Shown in pieces: positions 1-6,538 of a DNA stretch of 6,623 bases; the stretch's first letter is position 1; every line of letters begins with the position of its first letter. The DNA lies in NCBI GenBank assembly GCA_036771375.1, contig DAIPHL010000125.1, positions 1 through 6,623 on the forward strand. The letters run 5' to 3'. The translations under genes were made by a program, and so were the position numbers. This stretch comes from DAIPHL01 sp036771375 (lineage in GTDB: Bacteria > Synergistota > Synergistia > Synergistales > Synergistaceae). Under the pieces are notes generated by a model. That model was not told where the DNA came from. It searched no databases and saw only the letters and a list, made by a program, of their open reading frames with translations.

Positions 1-30
1 GGTCGGCGGGAAGCTCCTGTACGACAGTAT

Positions 31-56
31 GGCGGCGTTTATCGCCGCTTTTTTTA
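31..56 (+). terminator. Rho-independent terminator
   Basis: A perfect 6-bp GC stem (GCGGCG at 32-37, CGCCGC at 43-48) closes a 5-nt loop and is followed directly by seven T residues (49-55). This is a textbook intrinsic terminator for transcription in the + direction. No + strand stop codon lies between position 1 and the hairpin, so either the upstream gene runs through the hairpin (stops occur at 88-90, 92-94 and 111-113 in the three frames) or the terminated transcript is non-coding. It separates the preceding unit from the operon that begins near 186. Confidence 0.8.
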
Positions 57-185
57 TTTCCCGCAGCGATCGAACGACATCAAAATATGATTGACGTGAT
101 AAACTATGAATGAGTCGGGACGACAGGACTCCAAGGCGCCTCGTGCTTTTGAACGTCTTTGTCGTTTGGGGTGGTTGATGAGCGT

Positions 186-407
186 ATGAGAATACCTGCG
201 GTAAATCTTCAAGCCTTGCTGGCTCTTGCTTTTTTTATCGGGGCATTGTGCGTGGCACGTATGGTGACAAACATTTATTCCGGAAAATGGCCCGGCGGAA
301 CCGGCATGATCACGTATCTCCGCATGCTTTTGGGTTTTTTGATCACGGGTGCGATCGTGCTGGGTATCTATGCCTTTGCTGGAATGGACATTCTTTCACG
401 GAGATGA
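186..407 (+). CDS. Small membrane protein, two predicted transmembrane helices, unknown function
   Basis: This 73-residue protein was not recognised. It has two hydrophobic segments, about residues 9-25 (from NLQALLALAFF) and 47-65 (from MLLGFLITGAIVLG). A short loop between them carries Arg, Lys and a Gly-rich GKWPGGTG stretch. The tail is short and basic (SRR). The ATG at 186 is preferred because a G-rich sequence at 168-174 (GGGGTGG) lies 11 nt upstream and the hydrophobic helix begins soon after. An upstream in-frame TTG at 159 or GTG at 171 would add 9 or 5 residues and cannot be excluded. The gene lies 36 bp before the large exported protein and is the first gene after the terminator, so it may head the operon. 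A partner role for the downstream membrane protein is possible but rests only on adjacency. Confidence 0.6.
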   Translation: MRIPAVNLQALLALAFFIGALCVARMVTNIYSGKWPGGTGMITYLRMLLGFLITGAIVLGIYAFAGMDILSRR

Positions 408-443
408 CACACTAAATCGATTGGTTTTGCGAGGTCTTGCGAA

Positions 444-2384
444 GTGAACAAAAAAACGGTACCTACGCTGCTTTTTAGGTGGAAGTGTGTCCTCGTTCGT
501 AGAAGAGCCTTTGCCGTTGTCGCTCTTTTCCTCATGGCGATATTTCTTTTGAAGGACCCGGCCGAATCGGCCCTCGTGACGCCTCCTCCCACAGATCGGG
601 AAGCCTCCGAAAGGGCTTTTCTTCGGGCATACGACCATTTTCTCGAAAACAACCTCTGGAGTTGTATGGATGACCTGCAGGAGGCCCTGCGGCACAACAC
701 GTATTTTGTCGATACCTATTATCTAAGAAGCTTGGCCTTGCGGCGCATCGGACGTTATCCGGACGCAATGAGGGCGATGTCGGCGTATCTCGAGGTCCGG
801 CGTGACGATCACAGGGGAAGATTGGTCCTGGATGTCATGAAGGATGAGTGGAGAATCATAAAAAAGAGCCTGTATCCCACCAAAATAATGAACGAGTTGT
901 TTTTCAACACCCATACGATAAACATGCTCTTTGGCATACCGATGTACACACCGATTTCTCTTGTGGGAATGGACGGAATCGGAAAGCTCAGCTCGTCGGG
1001 GCGACACGTCTTTGTATGCGACACGTTGGGAGATGCCATGTGGTTCTTCCGACGCGACGAAAAGCCGTCTGTGGTGCGCTTGGAGGTTGCAAACCCGGTT
1101 GTGGTTCTCCCACTTGTTCCCTCGGAGTCCCTGTTGCTGCAAAAGAACGGGGAGGTTCGCTCGATCAAATTCGACTTCACTTCAAACAAAATCACGTCAA
1201 GAGAAGAAGCCCGGTTGCAAGTCAACGTCTCCGACGCCGCGTTGATCGATTCGACTCTCATGGTCGTTGCGGATCGGACGGGACAATCCATCCGCTTTTA
1301 CGGACTGCCCTCCATGGGCGAAACGGCGGAGTGGCGTCCAACGGACAGCGACACGACCGAAAAGCTCTTTGAACCGGTTGCGATCGCCACATATGGCCCC
1401 TTCATCGCAGTGGCGGATAGAGGGAACAACCGGGTGTTCGTCCTGGACTCCTACACGTTGTCCACACGGGATGTCTTCGATGTCGAGCTGCCCCGGGATG
1501 TCGAGTGGGGCAATCAGGGCGAGCTGTACGTACTCTCCGAGACGGGCAGGCTGTATGCAAGGTATCCCATCGCGTCGAAAAAAGAGGCGCTGCATCTCGT
1601 GGCGGAAGGGATGAAAAACGCATGGAGCCTTGCCTGGACAAATACGGGGCCGATAATTAGCGATGTCTCCGGGCGCCTTTGGTGGACGAGTGGCGTAAAT
1701 CCGGGCCACGACGATGCATTTGGCGCACTGACCCTCCACGATCCTTGGATGGAGGTGAGGCGGGAGGAGAAGAAACTGTTTCTCAGGGGGACGGTCTCGT
1801 CCGTTTTTCACGACTTTATCCAACGGGATATACCGGGTGTGCAGGCGATCTGGAGAAACGAGGTACGGCCGGCGAGGATCACGGAAGTTTCATCCAGCAA
1901 TGAAGGAAGCACATTGTATTACTCTCCTTCTCCCTCGATCGACCGGGAAGGGGAGATCCGTTATGCGGTCAACCTCGATGACGTCATGGAGGATATCGCC
2001 AAAATGTCTCGTGCCGGCCGGAAGATGCCCAGGGTGATCGTGCTCGACACCAGGATTCTCCATACGGAAGGACAGCTGACGTTGTTGTTCTCGTTTCTCA
2101 TGGCTCAGGGGATTCGCCTCGATCTGTGGGCGATCGGACGCCCCGCCTCCGTGTTGCAGACGCATATATCGCGAATCACGCTTGGCAACACCTATTACTC
2201 GAGGATCTTGGAGACCGTTCCCTTTAACGACAGTACGGAGTGGATCCTGAGTGTTCCCCTGCCTCCTGAAATCAGTACCTTTGGGTATCCTTCCGATGCG
2301 ACTCTGTCGATCTTTGCGACCATCGACATGGTGCGCTTTATGGATTGGGTGCCTATATGGCCGTCCCTTATAAAGAAAAAATAG
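444..2384 (+). CDS. Exported or membrane-anchored protein: TPR-like helices, NHL-like beta-propeller, degenerate VWA-like C-terminus
   Basis: This 646-residue protein has no function I can name. The GTG start at 444 has GAGG (431-434) nine nt upstream. A basic N-terminus (residues 1-21) precedes a hydrophobic stretch (22-36) and an AESA-L sequence near 43 that could be a cleavage site, so it is a signal peptide or signal anchor and the rest lies outside the cytoplasm. Residues about 54-120 form helical pairs of TPR type (AFLRAYDHFLENN, then YYLRSLALRRIGRYPDAMRAM). Residues about 185-415 read as beta-propeller blades. The clearest is NHL-like: FIAVADRGNNRVFVLD at 320-335. Residues about 528-600 alternate strand and helix like a von Willebrand A domain (VIVLDTR at 531-537, LDLWAIG at 559-565, then TLGNTYYS). 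The MIDAS DxSxS motif is absent, so metal binding is not expected. The frame is intact, and the stop lies 17 bp before meaB. The domains suggest protein-protein contacts at the envelope rather than an enzyme. The VWA assignment is the weakest part. Confidence 0.85.
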   Translation: MNKKTVPTLLFRWKCVLVRRRAFAVVALFLMAIFLLKDPAESALVTPPPTDREASERAFLRAYDHFLENNLWSCMDDLQEALRHNTYFVDTYYLRSLALRRIGRYPDAMRAMSAYLEVRRDDHRGRLVLDVMKDEWRIIKKSLYPTKIMNELFFNTHTINMLFGIPMYTPISLVGMDGIGKLSSSGRHVFVCDTLGDAMWFFRRDEKPSVVRLEVANPVVVLPLVPSESLLLQKNGEVRSIKFDFTSNKITSREEARLQVNVSDAALIDSTLMVVADRTGQSIRFYGLPSMGETAEWRPTDSDTTEKLFEPVAIATYGPFIAVADRGNNRVFVLDSYTLSTRDVFDVELPRDVEWGNQGELYVLSETGRLYARYPIASKKEALHLVAEGMKNAWSLAWTNTGPIISDVSGRLWWTSGVNPGHDDAFGALTLHDPWMEVRREEKKLFLRGTVSSVFHDFIQRDIPGVQAIWRNEVRPARITEVSSSNEGSTLYYSPSPSIDREGEIRYAVNLDDVMEDIAKMSRAGRKMPRVIVLDTRILHTEGQLTLLFSFLMAQGIRLDLWAIGRPASVLQTHISRITLGNTYYSRILETVPFNDSTEWILSVPLPPEISTFGYPSDATLSIFATIDMVRFMDWVPIWPSLIKKK

Positions 2385-2401
2385 AAAAGGAAGAAGTCAA
2401 G

Positions 2402-3340
2402 ATGCACGAATTGGTCGAAAAAGCACTTTCCGGAGACAAACGTGCCATTGCGAGGCTTGTCAGTCATGTCGAGAGAAACGACGCGGATTCCATGGAGCTC
2501 ATGAAGATGATCTATCCGCATACCGGCAAAGCGCACATCGTCGGTATCACAGGAAGCCCCGGTGCCGGCAAGAGTACCCTCACCGGAAAACTCGTGTCGA
2601 AGCTGAGAGAACGTGGTCGGAAAGTCGGTGTGATCGCTGTCGATCCATCGAGTCCTTATACAGGAGGAGCCATTCTGGGGGATCGACTGAGGATGCAGGA
2701 GAATGCCCTCGACCCGGGCGTTTTCATCAGAAGCATGGGTTCGAGGGGGCATCTGGGAGGATTGAGCGGAGCCACACACGAAGCGTCTCTCATCCTCGAT
2801 GCCTGCGGATATGACACGGTCATCATCGAGACCGTAGGTGTCGGACAGTCAGAGGTGGATGTCGTCAAGATAACGGATACGGTCTGTCTGATACTCGTAC
2901 CCGGCATGGGGGATGACGTTCAGGTGATGAAAGCCGGTATTATGGAGATCGCGGATCTGTTCGTCGTGAACAAGTGTGACAGGGGTGGTGCCGAAAAAGT
3001 GGCGGCCGACGTTAAGGTGATGCTCGATCTGATTCCGGAACGGGATTGGCGTCCTCCCGTTTCCCTTGCCTCCGCGGAGTTTGGGAGGGGGATAGGGGAA
3101 GTTCTCGAAAATATAGAGGCTCATGTCGGGCATCTCGAAGGATCTGACGACGGGAAAAGACGCAGGATGGCTCGGATGGAGGCCGAGGTCGAAGATGTGC
3201 TGCGTCACTATATCTCTGTTCGTGTTGACAACGTATGGAAAGAGGAAAGAGCGGGATCCGTACTCGATGAACTTGCCGCCCGCAAGACGGATCCTTACAC
3301 GGTTGCCGGCAAATTGATCGAGAAAATAGTGATAAAATAA
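2402..3340 (+). CDS. meaB: MeaB/ArgK-type P-loop GTPase, chaperone of B12-dependent acyl-CoA mutase
   Basis: The 312-residue length is usual for the family. MeaB-type G proteins bind methylmalonyl-CoA mutase or related adenosylcobalamin mutases in the cytoplasm. They use GTP to gate cofactor loading and to protect or rescue the mutase. Visible motifs are the Walker A loop GSPGAGKST (51-59), DPSSP (81-85), GDR (93-95), the family signature SRGHLGGLS (114-122), the Walker B/switch region ETVGVGQSE (143-151) and the guanine-specifying NKCD (190-193). The C-terminal part, residues about 250-312, is helical and charged, as in the dimerisation arm. The ATG at 2402 is chosen because AAGGAAG (2387-2393) sits at good distance and the protein then starts with the typical MHELVEKALSGDKRAIARLV-like helix. 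A TTG at 2345 would overlap the upstream gene and add an atypical 19 residues. No mutase or epimerase gene is in the window, so its client must be encoded elsewhere. Confidence 0.95.
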   Translation: MHELVEKALSGDKRAIARLVSHVERNDADSMELMKMIYPHTGKAHIVGITGSPGAGKSTLTGKLVSKLRERGRKVGVIAVDPSSPYTGGAILGDRLRMQENALDPGVFIRSMGSRGHLGGLSGATHEASLILDACGYDTVIIETVGVGQSEVDVVKITDTVCLILVPGMGDDVQVMKAGIMEIADLFVVNKCDRGGAEKVAADVKVMLDLIPERDWRPPVSLASAEFGRGIGEVLENIEAHVGHLEGSDDGKRRRMARMEAEVEDVLRHYISVRVDNVWKEERAGSVLDELAARKTDPYTVAGKLIEKIVIK

Positions 3341-3364
3341 CGCCAGACTTTTACTTATTCAGTT

Positions 3365-3371
3365 GGAGGGG
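3365..3371 (+). promoter_or_regulatory. Ribosome binding site of the rpiB-upp fusion gene
   Basis: GGAGGGG lies six nt before the ATG at 3378. It decides the start: a TTG at 3363 opens the same frame, but the Shine-Dalgarno would then be inside the coding sequence. The protein beginning at 3378 (MRVVIGSDHAG) aligns with the normal RpiB N-terminus. Confidence 0.8.
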
Positions 3372-3377
3372 TTCGAT

Positions 3378-4478
3378 ATGAGAGTGGTCATTGGCTCCGA
3401 TCACGCCGGGTTTTTTCTCAAGGAAAATCTAAAAAAGTTCCTCTCGGAAAGAAAACATGAAGTCGAGGATGTCGGTACCTTTTCGGAGGAAAAATCCGTC
3501 GATTATCCGGACTGGAGCACCAAAGTTTGCAATGCGATTCGCTGCGGTCGATCCGACAGAGGGATTCTCCTGTGCGGTACCGGGATCGGAATGAGCATTT
3601 CAGCAAACAAGATGTCCGGAATTTATGCCGCCCTCTGTTGCAATGAGTTTATGGCGAGGATGAGCAGGAAACACAACGACTCGAACGTCCTCGTGATGGG
3701 AAGCCGGGTCGTCGGAGAGGATCTGGCCCGAGCCATAACGGAAATATGGCTCGACACACCAGCCGAAGGGGAGCGGCACCTCGCTCGCAGGCAAAAGATC
3801 AGAGCCCTGGAAAATTCGAATATGATCTGCGATGTGCAACCGGGCGACAGAGGACGTTTCATCATCATCGATCATCCTCTCATTCAACATAAAATAAGCA
3901 TCATCCGGGACAAAAACACGACCGTGAAGGATTTCCGAGAGCTTGTACAGGAGATCGCCGGGTTAATGGTGTATGAGATATCCCGTAATCTGCCGCTGGA
4001 AGAAATTGAAGTGGAGACGCCCCTTTGCACCACGAAGGCTTTTTCACTCGCGGGAAAAAAACTTGCGGTCATCCCCGTTTTACGGGCAGGCCTTGGAATG
4101 GTGGAGGGGATTTTAAGGCTCATTCCGAATGCCAAAGTAGGGCACGTCGGCCTGTATAGAGATCCCGAAACGCTGTTGCCCGTGGATTATTACTGCAAAC
4201 TTCCGGGGGATATCGGCGACCGGGACGTCTTCGTGCTGGATCCGATGCTCGCGACGGGCGGTTCGGCATCCGCCGCGATCGAACATGTAAAAAGACGCGG
4301 AGGAAAACGCATCTCCCTGGTTTCTCTGGTCTCGGCTCCGGACGGAGTGGAAAAAGTCATGGCCGATCATCCGGAGGTCAATATTTTTACTGCCGTTCAC
4401 GACAGCCACCTGAACGATCACGGTTATATCGTTCCGGGGCTTGGAGACGCCGGAGACCGGCTTTTCGGAACGAAATAG
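3378..4478 (+). CDS. Fusion: ribose-5-phosphate isomerase B + uracil phosphoribosyltransferase
   Basis: This single 366-residue frame holds two complete cytoplasmic enzymes. Residues 1 to about 147 are RpiB, which interconverts ribose 5-phosphate and ribulose 5-phosphate. They show SDHAG (7-11), the catalytic loop CGTGIGMSISANK starting at Cys66 with Thr68, RKHND with His99, and basic EGERHLARR (130-138) for phosphate binding. Residues about 157-366 are a full-length uracil phosphoribosyltransferase (UMP from uracil and PRPP). They show HPLIQHK (166-172), VLRAGLGM (234-241), the PRPP-binding DPMLATGGS (288-296) and the uracil-binding C-terminus GLGDAGDRLFGTK (354-366). The linker is only about ten residues. 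No stop codon or frameshift separates the halves, and both are normal length, so this looks like a true fusion (rpiB-upp). Neighbour genes are 37 bp upstream and 18 bp downstream. The first half could act on another sugar phosphate (LacA/LacB relatives), but its residues match RpiB. The UPRT call is firm. Confidence 0.95.
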   Translation: MRVVIGSDHAGFFLKENLKKFLSERKHEVEDVGTFSEEKSVDYPDWSTKVCNAIRCGRSDRGILLCGTGIGMSISANKMSGIYAALCCNEFMARMSRKHNDSNVLVMGSRVVGEDLARAITEIWLDTPAEGERHLARRQKIRALENSNMICDVQPGDRGRFIIIDHPLIQHKISIIRDKNTTVKDFRELVQEIAGLMVYEISRNLPLEEIEVETPLCTTKAFSLAGKKLAVIPVLRAGLGMVEGILRLIPNAKVGHVGLYRDPETLLPVDYYCKLPGDIGDRDVFVLDPMLATGGSASAAIEHVKRRGGKRISLVSLVSAPDGVEKVMADHPEVNIFTAVHDSHLNDHGYIVPGLGDAGDRLFGTK

Positions 4479-4496
4479 ACCGAAGGAAATTCCCGC

Positions 4497-5366
4497 GTGG
4501 CGTTCTTCTCCGCGATTCTCAATTTTATGTGGGGAATCATCGCGACTCCCGTATCGATCAAGCTTTCCAGGACGTTTCGTCTGATGGATGTCCCGGGAGG
4601 CCGAAAGCAACATAGCAGTGTAACGCCTAGAGGAGCGGGCATCGTGCTCTGCACGGGCTATCTCCTCTGGGCCTTGGTCAATCCCAATCCGGGAGTGGAG
4701 GTTCCTTACGTAGCGACAGGTGCAATTTTTGTTTTCCTTGTCGGATACATGGATGACATGCACCCTCTCTCTCCGTTCAAACGACTCGCGGTCCACTTCT
4801 TGGCTGCATTCTGCGTCGTCATTCCCCTCTCCGTTCCTGTGAGCCAACGGATCCTTCTGTTGATTTGGATCACGGGTTGTACGAACGCGTATAATTTCGT
4901 CGATGGGATGGATGGCTTGGCCCTCTCCCTTGCCCTCGTCACCTCCTTTCTCGCGTACCTCGGAGGAAACCCGTATACCTGGTTGCCGTTCTGTGGACTT
5001 GTCGCCGGCGTGTTGTTCTGGAATTTTCCCCACGCAAGGACCTTCCTCGGGGATGGCGGTGCCACCCTGTTGGGATATGTCTGTTCGTCGCACCTCGTAT
5101 GGGATCTTTTCCCCCGTTTCTTTCAAATGAACGTTTTCCGAATGATCCTCGTGCTGCTTTTGGTGGGGGGGGTCCCCGTTCTGGATACGCTCTTTGCGAT
5201 GATTCGTCGCGTTCTCAAAAAAAAATCACCCTTTTACCCGGACAGAGGACACGCCCACCATATTCTGCTGGATCAAAAACTGCACACTTGGCAGGTTCTC
5301 TCCCTGCTCGTGACGACGCATGCGCTTCTCGTTTCGGCAGGTTACGGTCTTTTAACATATTTTTGA
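4497..5366 (+). CDS. wecA: Polyprenyl-phosphate GlcNAc-1-phosphate transferase (WecA/TagO family)
   Basis: This integral membrane enzyme transfers a HexNAc-1-phosphate, most likely GlcNAc-1-P, from its UDP form to undecaprenyl phosphate and so starts an envelope polysaccharide. The 289-residue protein is rather short for the family and has many hydrophobic helices throughout. Family motifs are DVPGGRKQH (31-39), PRGAG (44-48), the Mg-binding DD pair in GYMDD (83-87), NFVDGMDGLA (133-142), FLGDGGA (183-189) and the cytoplasmic His motif RGHAHH (250-255). WecA/TagO is preferred over MraY because of the DxPxxRKxH and His-rich loop pattern and because wecB follows. The GTG at 4497 has AAGGA (4483-4487) nine nt upstream. 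The gene carries G8 and A9 homopolymers at 5165-5172 and 5217-5225, between the sixth motif and the His loop. The frame is open in this copy. The exact sugar is not shown by the sequence. Confidence 0.92.
   Translation: MAFFSAILNFMWGIIATPVSIKLSRTFRLMDVPGGRKQHSSVTPRGAGIVLCTGYLLWALVNPNPGVEVPYVATGAIFVFLVGYMDDMHPLSPFKRLAVHFLAAFCVVIPLSVPVSQRILLLIWITGCTNAYNFVDGMDGLALSLALVTSFLAYLGGNPYTWLPFCGLVAGVLFWNFPHARTFLGDGGATLLGYVCSSHLVWDLFPRFFQMNVFRMILVLLLVGGVPVLDTLFAMIRRVLKKKSPFYPDRGHAHHILLDQKLHTWQVLSLLVTTHALLVSAGYGLLTYF
5165..5225 (+). repeat. Two homopolymer tracts (G8 and A9) inside wecA
   Basis: Eight G residues run at 5165-5172 and nine A residues at 5217-5225, 44 bp apart, both within the coding frame. 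They encode parts of LLVGGVP and VLKKKSP. Tracts of this length are prone to strand slippage or to sequencing and polymerase error. A one-base change in either would truncate the protein before its His-rich loop at residues 250-255. Whether this is used for phase variation is unknown. Confidence 0.7.
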
Positions 5367-5386
5367 ATCGTGCGGATGTATTGAGC

Positions 5387-5394
5387 AGGAGGGG
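5387..5394 (+). promoter_or_regulatory. Strong ribosome binding site of wecB
   Basis: AGGAGGGG is followed after seven nt by the ATG at 5402. It is among the strongest Shine-Dalgarno matches in the window and fixes the wecB start even though the protein then has a slightly long N-terminus before the first strand (IDVVIGTRPEA). Confidence 0.8.
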
Positions 5395-5401
5395 TGTTTG
5401 A

Positions 5402-6538
5402 ATGACAAATCGTGTGCCCGATGGCCTTCTCAAAAAAATAGACGTAGTGATCGGCACCCGGCCGGAGGCGATCAAAATGGCGCCGGTCGTCGCGGAGTTG
5501 AAGGAGAGAAAAAACTGCACCGTGCGTATCATCGCGACTGGGCAGCATACGGACATGCTCACCCAGGCTCTCGATTACTTCTCGCTTTTTGCCGATGTGA
5601 ATTTGGGGATCATGAAAAAGAGCCAGTCTCTTGATTACATAACCTCCGCGGTGATCCAGGGTGTCGGGGAAGTCTTCGACGACGTGCGCCCGGATGCCGT
5701 GTTGGTCCATGGGGACACGACCACGACCTTTGCCGCGGCCTTGTCCGCATTTTACAGGCAGATACCCATCGGGCATGTGGAGGCAGGCCTTCGCAGCGAG
5801 GACATGACATGTCCGTTTCCTGAGGAGATGAACCGTGTTTTGACCGACAGGATCGCGACCTGGTGGTTTGCACCGACGGTCTGGGCTGAGAAGAACCTTC
5901 TGAGGGAAGGCGTTTGCCGGAATAAAATATACGTGACCGGAAATACGGTCATCGATGCACTGTATTCGACTGTGGAAAAGAACTCTCCACCGAAGGCGGA
6001 GTGCTTGAAACAGCTTGTCGACCAGGAGCGTTTCCTACTGCTTACCGCGCACAGGAGGGAGTCCTGGGGGAAGCCGTTGGAGTCCATATGTTCGGCCGTG
6101 TTGGAGATATTGAAGAGGCACGGCGAGTATCGAGTGCTGGTGCCGATGCACAAGAACCCGAGTGTCCGGGAGACGATGCGAGGTGTACTGGGCGGTGATG
6201 AAAGAGTGATTTTATGCGATCCGATCGACTATCCGGACTTTGTCTGGGCTCTGAGTCATTGTACATTGATCTTGAGCGACAGCGGTGGGGTTCAGGAAGA
6301 AGCGACGGCGTTGTGTAAACCAGTTCTCATCCTGCGGGAGGTGACCGAACGTCCGGAGGCCGTACAAAACGGAAGCGGTATTTTGGTGGGCACGGACTCT
6401 TGTCGTATAATAAGCGAGGCAAATAGGATTCTCTCGGACAGAGAGGTCTACGACGACATACGAAAGAGGTGCGAGAGAAACCCCTTCGGTGATGGGAAAG
6501 CATCGGTAAGAATTGCCGATGTCCTGCTTCAAGAGTGA
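5402..6538 (+). CDS. wecB: UDP-N-acetylglucosamine 2-epimerase, non-hydrolysing
   Basis: The 378-residue cytoplasmic enzyme (WecB/MnaA type) interconverts UDP-GlcNAc and UDP-ManNAc. It supplies ManNAc for enterobacterial-common-antigen-like, teichoic-acid-linkage or capsule glycans. It has the GT-B-like fold of the family. Visible motifs are GTRPEAIK (18-25), GQHTDML (47-53), HGDTTTT (103-109), HVEAGLRS (125-132), PFPEEMNR (138-145), TGNTVID (179-185), TAHRRES (215-221), MHKNP (249-253), SDSGGVQEEA (292-301), TERPEA (315-320) and NPFGDGKAS (360-368). These cover the usual substrate and allosteric UDP-GlcNAc contacts, and the length is normal. It lies 35 bp behind wecA, so the two likely feed the same glycan. 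Its stop overlaps a following GTG start. The hydrolysing epimerase (NeuC type) is less likely because the HRRES and TERPE regions match the non-hydrolysing group. Confidence 0.95.
   Translation: MTNRVPDGLLKKIDVVIGTRPEAIKMAPVVAELKERKNCTVRIIATGQHTDMLTQALDYFSLFADVNLGIMKKSQSLDYITSAVIQGVGEVFDDVRPDAVLVHGDTTTTFAAALSAFYRQIPIGHVEAGLRSEDMTCPFPEEMNRVLTDRIATWWFAPTVWAEKNLLREGVCRNKIYVTGNTVIDALYSTVEKNSPPKAECLKQLVDQERFLLLTAHRRESWGKPLESICSAVLEILKRHGEYRVLVPMHKNPSVRETMRGVLGGDERVILCDPIDYPDFVWALSHCTLILSDSGGVQEEATALCKPVLILREVTERPEAVQNGSGILVGTDSCRIISEANRILSDREVYDDIRKRCERNPFGDGKASVRIADVLLQE

Noticed and set aside
2..94. Possible 3' end of an upstream gene (three open + frames, stopping at 88-90, 92-94 and 111-113)
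   Set aside because: No frame gives a recognisable protein tail, and all run through the terminator hairpin, so the frame cannot be chosen.
91..110. Possible promoter: TTGACG at 91-96 and TATGAA at 105-110
   Set aside because: The two hexamers are only 8 bp apart, far from the roughly 17 bp needed. No matching -10 box is found 16-18 bp after TTGACG.
112..131. Inverted repeat GAGTC...GACTC with a 10-nt loop
   Set aside because: A 5-bp stem with no T tract or conserved context is expected by chance, so I do not call a regulatory element.
848..1372. Open frame of 174 codons in another + frame inside the large exported protein gene
   Set aside because: It has Cys/Arg/Gly-rich low-quality composition and overlaps fully with a longer frame that has a signal segment and a propeller repeat.
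2195..2779. Open frame of 194 codons on the - strand over the 646-residue gene end and meaB
   Set aside because: It is antisense to the MeaB Walker A region, has no motif and no ribosome binding site, and crosses two real genes.
4113..5126. Long open frame of 337 codons on the - strand, antisense to the UPRT end and wecA
   Set aside because: It lies wholly over two conserved, motif-rich genes on the + strand. Its translation is Arg/Glu/Asp-rich with no recognisable domain or hydrophobic core, so it is a mirror of the + strand codon pattern.
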